From Prevotella nigrescens (GTDB taxonomy: Bacteria > Bacteroidota > Bacteroidia > Bacteroidales > Bacteroidaceae), in contig NZ_CP133465.1 in NCBI RefSeq assembly GCF_031191185.1, forward strand, positions 1,050,001 to 1,114,000: a DNA stretch of 64,000 bases, in the 5' to 3' direction. A program made the translations under genes and the position numbers. The notes beneath the pieces were generated by a model that was not told the origin of the DNA, did no database searches, and saw only the letters and a list, made by a program, of their open reading frames with translations. Positions 46,471 through 56,531 of this stretch are shown here, one piece after another. Position 1 is the first letter of the stretch, and every line of letters begins with the position of its first letter.

Positions 46471-47773
46471 AATAATAAAGAAGTTAGGTTTAAAGTTAAA
46501 TCCGATGCAGGAAGATACTTCAGAAGCCATCTTGCATTCAAACCGAGATGTTATCGTGTTATCGCCGACAGGTTCAGGGAAAACCTATGCTTACTTGTTG
46601 CCATTGATACAAATGTTGGATTCTACAAGCAACGATGTGCAGGCTGTCGTTTTAGTACCAGGGCGAGAGTTGGCCAGGCAATCGGCAAATGTAGTTCAAG
46701 ATATAAAATCAGGATTAAAAGGAATGGCACTCTATGGTGGCAGGCCAACTATGGACGAGCATCGGGAAATGCGCAGCGTAAGACCGCAAATCCTTTTCGC
46801 TACTCCAGGCAGGCTGAACGACCACTTGGACAAAGGAAACTTAGTACCAGAAAGCATTAAATGGCTTGTTATCGATGAGTTCGACAAGTGTTTGGAAATG
46901 GGATTCCAAGATGAAATGCAAGAAATTGTCGGTAAGTTGCCAGCCATAGAACGTCGCATCTTGCTTTCTGCGACCGAGTCTGAAACCATTCCTAAGTTTG
47001 TTCATGTTGGCAGAAACATACGTGTGGACTACAGAGACGAGGACGAAGAGGTGTCAGAACGCGTCCGGCTGCACATCGTCCGCAGTGCGGAGAAAGACAA
47101 ACTGGAAACACTTTCCAATCTGTTAAGATACTTGGGCGATGAAAGCAGCATCGTGTTCTTGAACTATCGGGACGCCGTTGTCCGCACTGCCACTTATCTG
47201 AAGGAAGCAGGTTTCGATGTATCTATGTTCCATGGAGGTTTGGAACAGAAGGGGCGCGAAGCTATGTTGTATCGCTTTTCAAATGGTTCAACAAACATTC
47301 TTGTAAGCACCAATTTAGGCTCAAGAGGGCTAGACATTCCCGATGTAGATAATATCATTCAGTATCATCTTCCCGAGAACGAGGAGGAGCATGTACACAG
47401 AGTAGGTAGAACGGCGCGCTGGGACAAGCAGGGCAATGTCTTCTTTGTGCTTGGCCCAGACGAACAACTGCCTGATTATGTGCAACAGAAGGTAGATGTA
47501 ATGGAACTCCCTGATGTGTTACCTGCCATAAAACAGGCCCGAATGACGACATTATACATAGGCAAGGGAAAGAAAGACAAGATATCAAAAGGCGACATAG
47601 TTGGCTTCTTGTGCAAGAAAGCAGGGATAGAACAAACAGACATAGGCAAGATTGATGTGATGCCACGTTACTCTTATGTGGCTGTCTCTCGTACGAAAAT
47701 ATCTCAAATATTGAAAATGACGAAAGGGGAGAAAATAAAGGGGATTAGTACCGTTGTGGAAGAAGTCCACTAA
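46457..47773 (+). CDS. DEAD-box-type RNA helicase with a DEFD motif
   Basis: A 438-residue ATP-dependent RNA helicase. Motif I is SPTGSGKT near residue 35, motif Ia VLVPGRELA, motif II VIDEFDKC (DEFD in place of DEAD), motif III SATES, and motifs V-VI STNLGSRGLDIPD and HRVGRTARW. The Phe in motif II is unusual for the superfamily but the other motifs are intact. After the helicase core is a short C-terminal domain with basic patches (KGKKDKISKGD, TKGEKIKG). It overlaps the last TPR gene by 14 bp. Confidence 0.9.
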   Translation: MKQNEIIKKLGLKLNPMQEDTSEAILHSNRDVIVLSPTGSGKTYAYLLPLIQMLDSTSNDVQAVVLVPGRELARQSANVVQDIKSGLKGMALYGGRPTMDEHREMRSVRPQILFATPGRLNDHLDKGNLVPESIKWLVIDEFDKCLEMGFQDEMQEIVGKLPAIERRILLSATESETIPKFVHVGRNIRVDYRDEDEEVSERVRLHIVRSAEKDKLETLSNLLRYLGDESSIVFLNYRDAVVRTATYLKEAGFDVSMFHGGLEQKGREAMLYRFSNGSTNILVSTNLGSRGLDIPDVDNIIQYHLPENEEEHVHRVGRTARWDKQGNVFFVLGPDEQLPDYVQQKVDVMELPDVLPAIKQARMTTLYIGKGKKDKISKGDIVGFLCKKAGIEQTDIGKIDVMPRYSYVAVSRTKISQILKMTKGEKIKGISTVVEEVH

Positions 47774-47863
47774 TAGTTGTGTTATAATGTAGTGTTATTT
47801 GCAGTTTATAAACAAAATAGAATGACCAGACTATAAAGTATAATACAAAAATATGCTTAAATA

Positions 47864-47895
47864 TTTGTCTATGTCAGATAAAATCTTTAATTTCG
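47864..47895 (+). promoter_or_regulatory. Promoter of serC
   Basis: TTTG at 47864-47867, a 20-bp spacer and TAATTTCG at 47888-47895, which deviates from TAnnTTTG by one base. serC starts 84 bp downstream. Confidence 0.6.
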
Positions 47896-47979
47896 CAGAC
47901 GTATGACTAAGTCTATACACCCTTTTGAGGAATATAATGATATAATAATAAATAAGTTCAACTAAAAAATTAAGACATC

Positions 47980-49050
47980 ATGAAGAAGTACAATTTTGGT
48001 GCTGGTCCTTGTATTCTTCCACGCGAAGTAATAGAGAAAACAGCAAGTGCTATCTTGGATTTTAACGGGATAGGTCTTTCAATCGCTGAAATTAGCCACC
48101 GTTCAAAAGATTTCCAACCTGTAATGGATGAAGCAATGGCTTTGGTAAAGGAAATATTAAATGTTCCTGAAGGCTATTCAGTGCTGTTCTTAGGTGGTGG
48201 CGCATCGCTTGAGTTCTGCATGATTCCTTTCAACTTCTTGGTAAAGAAGGCTGGTTATTTAAATACTGGTGTATGGGCAAAGAAGGCAATGAAAGAAGCT
48301 AAATTGTTTGGCGAAGTCGTTGAAGTTGCATCGTCTGCAGACGACAACTATACATATCTTCCAAAGAACTTCAATGTTCCAACAGATTTAGACTACTTGC
48401 ACGTAACAACCAACAATACAATCTATGGTACCGAATATCATAAGGATTTAGATGTGCCTGTTCGTTTGATAGGTGATATGTCTTCAGACATTTTCAGCCG
48501 TCCAGTAGATGTTTCTAAATACGACTGTATTTATGGTGGTGCACAGAAGAATCTTTCAATGGCTGGTGTAACATTCGTTATAATCAAAGATGATGTACTC
48601 GGGCGTGTACAGCGTGAAATACCTACAATGTTAGATTATCGTACACATATTAAGAAAGGTTCAATGTTCAACACTCCTCCTGTTGTTCCTGTTTATACCG
48701 CATTAGAGAATCTTCGTTGGATTAAGGCTAACGGTGGTGTAAAAGCAATGGCTAAGCTTGCAAAGGAGCGTGCTGATATTGTTTACGGTGAAATCGACCG
48801 CAACAAGTTGTTCCGTGGTACTGTCAAGTGCGAGGAAGACCGTTCTTACATGAACATCTGCTTCGTTCTCAACGATGAGTATGCAGAACTTCAGGACGAG
48901 TTCTTCAAGTTTGCTACCGAAAGAGGTATGGTTGGTATCAAGGGACACCGTGATGTTGGTGGATTCCGTGCAAGCTGCTACAATGCAATGACGATAGAAG
49001 GCTGCAAGGCTCTTGTTGAAACCATGAAAGAATTCGAGGCTAAACACTAA
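47980..49050 (+). CDS. serC: Phosphoserine aminotransferase
   Basis: PLP enzyme that converts 3-phosphohydroxypyruvate to phosphoserine, and in some organisms serves vitamin B6 synthesis too. The 356 residues begin [10 protein letters not shown] and include [13 protein letters not shown] and [12 protein letters not shown], in which Lys holds the cofactor. It is the first gene of serC-serA-DUF1015, the usual Bacteroidetes serine operon. A hairpin separates it from serA. Confidence 0.96.
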   Translation: MKKYNFGAGPCILPREVIEKTASAILDFNGIGLSIAEISHRSKDFQPVMDEAMALVKEILNVPEGYSVLFLGGGASLEFCMIPFNFLVKKAGYLNTGVWAKKAMKEAKLFGEVVEVASSADDNYTYLPKNFNVPTDLDYLHVTTNNTIYGTEYHKDLDVPVRLIGDMSSDIFSRPVDVSKYDCIYGGAQKNLSMAGVTFVIIKDDVLGRVQREIPTMLDYRTHIKKGSMFNTPPVVPVYTALENLRWIKANGGVKAMAKLAKERADIVYGEIDRNKLFRGTVKCEEDRSYMNICFVLNDEYAELQDEFFKFATERGMVGIKGHRDVGGFRASCYNAMTIEGCKALVETMKEFEAKH

Positions 49051-49068
49051 TTAAGGTTAATATAGCAA

Positions 49069-49109
49069 ATGCACGGATAGACCCATGAAAGGTTATATCC
49101 GTGTACTTG
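49069..49109 (+). terminator. Hairpin between serC and serA
   Basis: ATGCACGGATA pairs with TATCCGTG plus a displaced GCAT, leaving a 16-base loop, just before serA. No strong T-run follows. It may act as an attenuator or a messenger-processing site. Confidence 0.4.
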
Positions 49110-49128
49110 CATTATAAAATTTATTACT

Positions 49129-50046
49129 ATGAAGGTTTTAATTGCAACAGAAAAACCATTCGCAGCAGCAGCTGTTGAGGGTATCAGAAAAGAAATTGAA
49201 GGAGCAGGACACGAACTTGCGCTTTTAGAAAAATATACAGAGACAGCTCAGTTATTAGATGCTGTTAAAGACGTAGATGCACTTATTATTCGTTCAGACA
49301 AAGCTACAGCAGAAGTTTTTGATGCAGCCAAGAACTTGAAGATTGTTGTTCGTGCTGGTGCTGGTTACGATAACATCGACCTCGCTGCAGCTACTGCACA
49401 CAACGTAGTTGCTGAAAACACTCCAGGACAGAACTCAAACGCAGTTGCCGAACTTGTTTTAGGTCTCCTTGTTTATGGTGCTCGCAACTTCTACAACGGT
49501 AAAAGCGGTTCTGAATTGATGGGCAAGAAGCTCGGTATTCTTGCATTTGGTAATGTTGGTCGCAACGTTGCCCGCATTGCAAAGGGCTTCGGTATGGAAA
49601 TTTATGCTTACGATGCATTCTGTCCAAAGGAAGTTATTGAAGCTGCTGGTGTTAAGGCTGTTGATAATCAGGACGCTTTGTTCGAAACTTGCGACATTGT
49701 TTCTCTCCATATTCCTGCAACTCCAGAAACAAAGCAGAGCATCAACTACGCTCTCGTAAACAAGATGCACAAGGGGGCAACTCTTATCAATACTGCTCGC
49801 AAGGAAGTTATCAACGAGCCAGAACTTATCAAGTTGATGAATGAACGCGAAGACTTGAAGTTCATTACCGACATCAAGCCAGACGCTGACGCAGAATTTG
49901 CTAAGTTTGAAGGTCGTTACTTCAGCACACCTAAGAAGATGGGTGCTCAGACAGCAGAAGCTAACATCAATGCAGGTATTGCAGCTGCAAAGCAAATCAA
50001 TGCTTTCTTTGCTAACGGTGATACCAAATTCCAAGTAAACAAATAA
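49129..50046 (+). CDS. serA: D-3-phosphoglycerate dehydrogenase, short form
   Basis: Oxidises 3-phosphoglycerate to phosphohydroxypyruvate, the first step of serine synthesis. The 305 residues lack the C-terminal ACT regulatory domain, so serine feedback of the E. coli kind is not expected. The NAD-binding GKKLGILAFGNVGRNVAR near residue 130 and the arginine motif INTARKEVINE are present. The usual TPHIGA motif, with the catalytic His, reads TPKKMGAQT, a Lys substitution that I recall as normal in Bacteroidales. It follows serC by 78 bp. Confidence 0.93.
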   Translation: MKVLIATEKPFAAAAVEGIRKEIEGAGHELALLEKYTETAQLLDAVKDVDALIIRSDKATAEVFDAAKNLKIVVRAGAGYDNIDLAAATAHNVVAENTPGQNSNAVAELVLGLLVYGARNFYNGKSGSELMGKKLGILAFGNVGRNVARIAKGFGMEIYAYDAFCPKEVIEAAGVKAVDNQDALFETCDIVSLHIPATPETKQSINYALVNKMHKGATLINTARKEVINEPELIKLMNEREDLKFITDIKPDADAEFAKFEGRYFSTPKKMGAQTAEANINAGIAAAKQINAFFANGDTKFQVNK

Positions 50047-50139
50047 TATTTAAACCCATATTGCAGATTATTAGGAACTATGCTTATAAAACGGCAGAAG
50101 CCCTGATAGTCTGCTTTTATTTTATATCTATAATATATT

Positions 50140-51387
50140 ATGGCAATAGTAAAACCATTTAAAGGTGTTCGTCCTCCAAAGGAGTTCGTTGAACAAGTAG
50201 AAAGTCGTCCATACGACGTATTGAATTCAGAGGAGGCACGCGAAGAAGCTAAGGGCAACGAAAAGAGCCTTTACCATATCATTAAGCCTGAAATAGATTT
50301 CCCAGAAGGTACAAGTGAATATGACCCACGTGTCTACGAAAAGGCTGCAGAGAACTTCAAGATGTTCCAAGAAAAAGGTTGGTTGGTACAAGACGACAAG
50401 GAACATTACTACATCTATGCACAAACAATGAACGGCAAGACACAGTATGGTATCGTTGTCGGTGCTGCTTGTCAGGACTATGTAAACGGTGTCATCAAGA
50501 AGCACGAGCTTACACGCCGCGACAAGGAAGAAGACCGTATGAAGCACGTTCGTGTAAACGATGCCAACATCGAGCCAGTATTCTTCGCTTATCCCGATAA
50601 TCCAGTGTTGAAGGAAATCACTACTCGTTATGCAGCTACTACTCCTGAATACGATTTCATTGCTCCTATCGACGGTTTCCGCCATCAGCTTTGGGTCGTT
50701 TCTGACGATAAGGACATCAAGACCATTACCGAAGAGTTTGCAAAGATGCCAAGTCTCTACATTGCAGACGGACACCACCGTTCAGCTGCAGCAGGTCTTG
50801 TAGGTGGCGAAAAGGCAAAGGCTAACCCAAACCACACTGGAAAAGAAGAGTACAACTACTTCATGGCAGTTTGCTTCCAGGCATCTGAGCTTACCATTCT
50901 CGACTACAACCGTGTCGTTAAGGACTTGAATGGTATGACACCTGCACAGTTCCTCGAAGCATTGAAAAAGAATTTCATTGTTGAAAAGAAAGGCACTGCA
51001 ATTTATAAACCAGCTCATTTGCACGAATTCTCACTTTACTTAGAAGGCGAATGGTACTCTCTCACAGCCAAGGAAGGTACATACGATAACAACGACCCAA
51101 TAGGCGTACTCGACGTTGATATCTCAAGCCGTTTGATTCTCGACGAACTTCTCGGCATCAAAGATTTGCGTTCAAGCGACCGTATCGACTTTGTGGGTGG
51201 TCTCCGTGGTCTCGAAGAACTCAAGAGGCGTGTGGACAGTGGTGAAATGAAGATGGCTTTGGCACTCTACCCTGTTTCTATGCAGCAGATTATGGACATT
51301 GCCGACAGCGGCAAGATTATGCCTCCTAAGGCTACTTGGTTCGAGCCAAAACTCCGTTCAGGTCTTATCATTCACAAGCTTTCATAA
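50140..51387 (+). CDS. DUF1015 family protein
   Basis: A 415-residue cytosolic protein with the family blocks FKGVRPPKEFVEQVESRPYD at the start, YIADGHHRSAAAG near residue 205 and YNYFMAVCFQ. The GHHR block resembles the ParB/Srx nucleotide-binding fold. It follows serA by 93 bp and is almost always found with serC and serA in Bacteroidetes, so a role in serine metabolism is likely; it might be a serine kinase-like enzyme, but this is a guess. A weak hairpin (50064-50114) lies between the genes. Confidence 0.85.
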   Translation: MAIVKPFKGVRPPKEFVEQVESRPYDVLNSEEAREEAKGNEKSLYHIIKPEIDFPEGTSEYDPRVYEKAAENFKMFQEKGWLVQDDKEHYYIYAQTMNGKTQYGIVVGAACQDYVNGVIKKHELTRRDKEEDRMKHVRVNDANIEPVFFAYPDNPVLKEITTRYAATTPEYDFIAPIDGFRHQLWVVSDDKDIKTITEEFAKMPSLYIADGHHRSAAAGLVGGEKAKANPNHTGKEEYNYFMAVCFQASELTILDYNRVVKDLNGMTPAQFLEALKKNFIVEKKGTAIYKPAHLHEFSLYLEGEWYSLTAKEGTYDNNDPIGVLDVDISSRLILDELLGIKDLRSSDRIDFVGGLRGLEELKRRVDSGEMKMALALYPVSMQQIMDIADSGKIMPPKATWFEPKLRSGLIIHKLS

Positions 51388-51429
51388 GTTTACGACATCA
51401 TTAATTTTGATTTCACATCAAGTTAATTA

Positions 51430-52020
51430 ATGACAGATAAGTACAGAACAGTACATAAAAACACAATTGGCGAGGGGTTTTATTCCGAAAAGAGGAGTAA
51501 ATTCCTCGCCTTTGTGCATCATATAGATTCTGCCGAAGAGGCTTTGGACATCGTAAAGCACTACAAAAAGGAGTTTTACGATGCACGCCACTACTGCTAT
51601 GCCTACCGTTTGGGTGCCGACGGTGCAGAGTTTCGTGCCAACGACGACGGCGAACCATCATCAACGGCAGGTAAGCCCATTCTCGGACAGCTCGTCAGTA
51701 ACGATATTACCAATACTCTGATTTGCGTAATCCGCTATTTCGGCGGTGTAAAACTTGGCACGAGCGGACTGATTGTTGCTTATCGCGAAGCCGCTGCCGA
51801 CGGAATAGCACATTCGAAAATAGAAGAAAAGTTTGTAGAACACATTGTTCGCTACATCTTTTCTTATCCGATGATGAACGATGTTATGAAGATAGTGAAG
51901 GAAATGAATGCCAACATCGTTGAACAAAACTTCGACAACACTTGCGAAATCGTCCTTTCCATTCGTCAGTCACTTGCCGAACAACTCGAAACGCGACTGA
52001 ATAAACTCTCGTTTGAATAG
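51430..52020 (+). CDS. YigZ/IMPACT family protein
   Basis: A 196-residue protein of the UPF0029 family. The N-terminal domain has EKRSKFLAFVH, DARHYCYAYRLG, DDGEPSSTAGKPIL and IRYFGGVKLGTSGLI, the usual signature. A short C-terminal DUF1949-like domain follows from about residue 135. The eukaryotic relative IMPACT regulates translation; the bacterial function is not known. It is 42 bp after the DUF1015 gene. Array E starts 20 bp after its stop. Confidence 0.9.
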   Translation: MTDKYRTVHKNTIGEGFYSEKRSKFLAFVHHIDSAEEALDIVKHYKKEFYDARHYCYAYRLGADGAEFRANDDGEPSSTAGKPILGQLVSNDITNTLICVIRYFGGVKLGTSGLIVAYREAAADGIAHSKIEEKFVEHIVRYIFSYPMMNDVMKIVKEMNANIVEQNFDNTCEIVLSIRQSLAEQLETRLNKLSFE

Positions 52021-52040
52021 GATAAAGTGTTGTCAAAACG

Positions 52041-52304
52041 GTAGTATTTTTCGTGTGAAACAATAATACTTTTTCTCTAAACCAATGGTACTTATTGATT
52101 AAAATGTATGAAGTAGATACATGAAAATAAGTTTACTTTTTTCAGGATTAATATAACTTTTTTAAAGAACTATAGTATGTTCTTAATGGAACGTCCGTAT
52201 ATTTTAGAAAAGAAGTCCGTACTTTTCATGAAAAACGTCCGTACTTTTTGTGTGAAAAGTATATACTTTCTTATAGGAAGTATAATCTTTTTATAAATAA
52301 ATAT
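52041..52304. repeat. 22-bp-period tandem array E (class II), twelve exact units
   Basis: Twelve contiguous units begin at 52041, 52063, 52085, 52107, 52129, 52151, 52173, 52195, 52217, 52239, 52261 and 52283, with no length variation. Most have a T-run at unit positions 7-11 and an A-rich patch near 17-20; the best-preserved four (52173-52260) carry the core CCGTACTTTT or a near relative. It lies in the 719-bp gap between two convergent genes. Apart from the array, 52305-52739 shows no gene or clear terminator. Confidence 0.9.
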
Positions 52305-52739
52305 CAGGTATTTGCGTTCATCACTTCAGTTGTCGTTTTTATGGCAAGTCTGTGTTCTGATGAGATAGTATTCGGTAGTTGTTTCCTGCTCGCGAATGTG
52401 GTAATGCCATACGAATTTTATCTATTTTTTATAATAAAAAATCGAACTAAAATCATTGGTTAATGGAGTTTCGTAGCACCTTTATTTGTTTAATTTGACT
52501 TCGTGTGTTTATCCACTAACTCCATTCATTTCTTGACGAAATACTATGGAGATTTTGCCAAAAGTTTATAAGCTTTTTGGGGGAAACTTATGAGTGCTCG
52601 GGAGGAAATGAATAGAGATACGACAAAAAGTCTATTGCTTCGGTGGAAGAATAGACTATATTTGCATCAGCAACAGATGCTGAATGAGAGAGTGATTAAG
52701 CTGTTAGGTGTTTGTTTGTTGTAATACTTCTGTGGTTTG

Positions 52740-53678
52740 TTATGCGGGTATCAAGAAGTTGATTATTTCCTTTTTCACAGTAACCTTGAAAGGGCCAATG
52801 GGTGTTTTCGCCATCAATCTGCCGTCGATTCCGATAAGTGTGCGTGGCTCTACATGCATTGTAACCTCTTGCGTGCGATAAGGGTGTACGCTTTTATAGT
52901 TTAAGAATTTGCCACGCAGGAACAGATAAATACCTTCGAAAAGTTGTGTAACTTCAGAATGGTATACCACCGATACGTCTAAGAGTCCGTTATAAGGTAC
53001 AGCGTTTGGCGTTTGTCCGTATCCTAAAGCATTTCCTATGCAGACGGTAGTAATTCTGCGCTTTATCTCGTCGGTATTTATCTTGATGTGCATGTGGAAG
53101 TCCATGCGTTGAAAAACTAAAAGAATGAACGAGAAAATGAACGACAGACTGCGCGAACCGAACAGGTTGCGCGTGCGGCGGCGCAGGTTCATGATGGTGG
53201 CAATAAGCCCGATGTTGATGCAATTCAGGAAATAACGGTGGCAACCTTCGCCCTCTCGGTTTCTGTAACGAATGCAGCCAAGGTCTATTCTACGTACACG
53301 GCGTGCTTTCAACCACTCGATGGTCTGTTCTATATTGTCTTCGTTGAAGCCCCAGAAGTGGGCAAAGTCGTTCATAACACCGTTAGGAATTACTCCCAAT
53401 ACGATGCTGTCGCGCACCTCTTTCTTCTCTTGCATCAGGCAATTGACGGTGTCGTTGAGTGCCGAATCGCCACCGAAGATAATGATGGTGCGGTAGCCGT
53501 TGCCTATCATCATGCGGACAAGACGCTCTACACCTGCCGAACTCTCGCTCTGAACCATGTCGAAAGCAATGTTGTGTGCTTTAAGGCAACGCTCTACACG
53601 TTCCCAGCGCTTCTGCGGACTGCCCAGCAATCCGCCTTTCGGACAGTAAAGTATGCCCCATTTCTTTTCGTCTACCAT
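52740..53678 (-). CDS. Diacylglycerol kinase-family lipid kinase
   Basis: A 312-residue protein of the DagK/YegS family, which phosphorylates lipids such as diacylglycerol at the membrane. The nucleotide-binding motif, normally GGDGTLNE, reads GGDSALND near residue 74. GVIPNGVMNDFAHFWG and the C-terminal GIDGRLMAKTP are retained. There is no membrane segment, as expected. It lies 25 bp after miaA on the same strand, so they form an operon. Confidence 0.87.
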   Translation of the reverse strand: MVDEKKWGILYCPKGGLLGSPQKRWERVERCLKAHNIAFDMVQSESSAGVERLVRMMIGNGYRTIIIFGGDSALNDTVNCLMQEKKEVRDSIVLGVIPNGVMNDFAHFWGFNEDNIEQTIEWLKARRVRRIDLGCIRYRNREGEGCHRYFLNCINIGLIATIMNLRRRTRNLFGSRSLSFIFSFILLVFQRMDFHMHIKINTDEIKRRITTVCIGNALGYGQTPNAVPYNGLLDVSVVYHSEVTQLFEGIYLFLRGKFLNYKSVHPYRTQEVTMHVEPRTLIGIDGRLMAKTPIGPFKVTVKKEIINFLIPA

Positions 53679-53703
53679 ATATATTATCTCGTTTGAATCG
53701 TTT

Positions 53704-54633
53704 TTATGCTTTTTCGATGAGTGCCTGGACGTGCGCTATCTTTTCGTTTAATGGTGTTGCAGCGTCTATCCAGTGTATGTGGAACCCACGTCGCTCCATT
53801 CCTCTGAACCACGTCATTTGTCGTTTGGCAAACTGGTGAATGGCTATTTCCAAGTTGCGGTACATCTCGTCGTAGGTTAATTTGCCTATGACGTATTGTG
53901 TAACGAACTTATATTCCAAGCCATAGTAGATGAGGTCGTCGGCAGGAATGCCCGAATCGAGCAGTGCCCGCACCTCGTCGACCATACCTTCGTCCAACCT
54001 TGCCTTTAAGCGGTGGCTTATTTTGCGGCGGCGTTCGTCGCGGTCGATGTCTACACCGATAATTATCGAATCGACAGCAGGCATCGGACGGTCGGGCGTA
54101 GGGTGTTCCAGCTCGTAGGTTTCAATCTCAATGGCACGAATGGCGCGGTTGGTTGTATCAACATCGGTACGGTTGTGCATTGCCGAATGGTTTCTTTCTT
54201 TCAATGCAGAAAGAATTTCGGTAAGTTCGGCGAGTGATTTTCCTGCTAACGAAGCGCGCAGAGCGTCGTTCTGTGGAACTGGCGAAAGGGCGTAACCCTT
54301 CAGCACTGCCTCGACATAAAGCCCTGTTCCACCACACAGAATAACAGGTTTGCCACGTTCGACAATATCCGTATAGGCAGTCCAGAAGTCTTGCTGATAC
54401 TGGAAAAGATTGTATTTCGTGCCCGGTTCGGCAATATCAATCAGGTGATAGGGTACTTTTATGCCATTCACTTCATAATCGGCAAGGTCTTTCCCCGTAC
54501 CGATATCCATACGACGATACACCTGACGGCTGTCGGCACTGATAATCTCTGCCCCCATTGTGGCAGCTAATGCAGTGGCAAAAGCGGTTTTCCCACTCGC
54601 CGTTGGTCCTATTATCGTAAGCATTTTATCCAT
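53704..54633 (-). CDS. miaA: tRNA dimethylallyltransferase
   Basis: Adds the dimethylallyl group to A37 of tRNAs that read UNN codons. The 309 residues have the P-loop GPTASGKT at the N-terminus, SADSRQVYRRMDIGTGK and the IDIAEPGTKYN motif near residue 70, and RQMTWFRGM near the C-terminus. Length is typical. It ends 25 bp before the lipid kinase gene. The gapA terminator lies just upstream of its start. Confidence 0.96.
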   Translation of the reverse strand: MDKMLTIIGPTASGKTAFATALAATMGAEIISADSRQVYRRMDIGTGKDLADYEVNGIKVPYHLIDIAEPGTKYNLFQYQQDFWTAYTDIVERGKPVILCGGTGLYVEAVLKGYALSPVPQNDALRASLAGKSLAELTEILSALKERNHSAMHNRTDVDTTNRAIRAIEIETYELEHPTPDRPMPAVDSIIIGVDIDRDERRRKISHRLKARLDEGMVDEVRALLDSGIPADDLIYYGLEYKFVTQYVIGKLTYDEMYRNLEIAIHQFAKRQMTWFRGMERRGFHIHWIDAATPLNEKIAHVQALIEKA

Positions 54634-54657
54634 TTACTGCACAAAAATAATAAAAAA

Positions 54658-54690
54658 AAGCCATTCGGCAATAAACCGAATGGCTTTTTA
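54658..54690 (-). terminator. Terminator of gapA
   Basis: AAGCCATTCGG and CCGAATGGCTT form a perfect 11-bp stem with a 7-base loop. A long T-run follows on the minus strand (A-run at 54652-54659 on plus). Confidence 0.9.
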
Positions 54691-54717
54691 ATATTGTTTT
54701 CTTGTGAAATCGGAAGA

Positions 54718-55743
<1,026 letters not shown>

Positions 55744-55838
55744 TTATTTAAAGTGAATACTAAACTATAATACCTAAAACTTATTGTTACCTAATGTGTG
55801 GTTGTGCGAAAAGTAATATTTTTACCCCTCATATGCTG

Positions 55839-55869
55839 CAAAGTTACAAAAAAGTTCTTATATTTGCAA
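55839..55869 (-). promoter_or_regulatory. Promoter of gapA
   Basis: On the minus strand, TTGC (55869-55866), a 19-bp spacer and TAACTTTG (55846-55839). The leader is about 95 bases. Confidence 0.65.
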
Positions 55870-55981
55870 CCGAAAAGAGTATTAAACATTATTAAATTAA
55901 AAGGTGTTTGCAGGATAACTTGACCTATATTAATAAATAAGATTATTGTTTTCTCTTGCAGCATTTACAAAAAGTAACTTT

Positions 55982-56362
55982 ATGAGTTTCCTTAAAGAAT
56001 TTAAAGAATTTGCCATGCGTGGTAACGTAATGGACATGGCTGTTGGTGTTATCATTGGTGGTGCGTTTGGGAAGATTGTATCTTCGTTGGTAGATGATAT
56101 TATGATGCCGATTATCGGTGTGCTGACGGGCGGCATAGACTTTAGTAAAATAAGCTTAATGGTAGGCGATGCAGAAGTTAAATATGGCATGTTCATTCAG
56201 AACATCATCGATTTCCTTATTATCGCAATCTGCATCTTTGTGATGATTAAAGCCATGAATAGTTTGTCTACTAAGAAGAAAGAAGAGTCTGCAGCTCCTG
56301 CAGAACCTTCAAACGAAGAGAAATTGCTAACCGAAATTCGCGATTTGTTGAAGAATAAATAA
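55982..56362 (+). CDS. mscL: Large-conductance mechanosensitive channel
   Basis: The 126-residue inner-membrane channel opens under membrane tension to release solutes after osmotic down-shock. It begins [20 protein letters not shown], followed by [19 protein letters not shown] for helix 1 and a second helix near residues 75-95. The basic C-terminal bundle with [11 protein letters not shown] ends EIRDLLKNK. The start MSFLKEF is the family start; an in-frame ATG 12 codons earlier is rejected. Confidence 0.96.
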   Translation: MSFLKEFKEFAMRGNVMDMAVGVIIGGAFGKIVSSLVDDIMMPIIGVLTGGIDFSKISLMVGDAEVKYGMFIQNIIDFLIIAICIFVMIKAMNSLSTKKKEESAAPAEPSNEEKLLTEIRDLLKNK

Positions 56363-56440
56363 TGAAAATGAACTTATGGTAGCAGGTTGTAAAGTTGTCT
56401 GCGGAAGCATCATAAGCTTTCGGAATGGGCAATATAAAAC

Positions 56441-56474
56441 ACCAAAGGCGCATTGAATAGGATGCGCCTTTGGT
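56441..56474. terminator. Bidirectional terminator between mscL and guaA
   Basis: ACCAAAGGCGCAT and ATGCGCCTTTGGT form a perfect 13-bp stem around an 8-base loop. It can serve both convergent genes. Confidence 0.85.
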
Positions 56475-56531
56475 ATTATTTGTAGTTTGTTAATACAATA
56501 TTATATTTATCGTTTCTTATACTTTAGATCG

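Noticed and set aside
52041..52304. Array E as a CRISPR array
   Set aside because: There are no constant repeats alternating with unique spacers; every unit is degenerate and only 22 bp long, and no cas gene is near.
52248..52463. Plus-strand frame of 71 codons with a hydrophobic centre
   Set aside because: It begins inside array E, has no promoter or homologue I recognise, and its composition is that of AT-rich spacer DNA.
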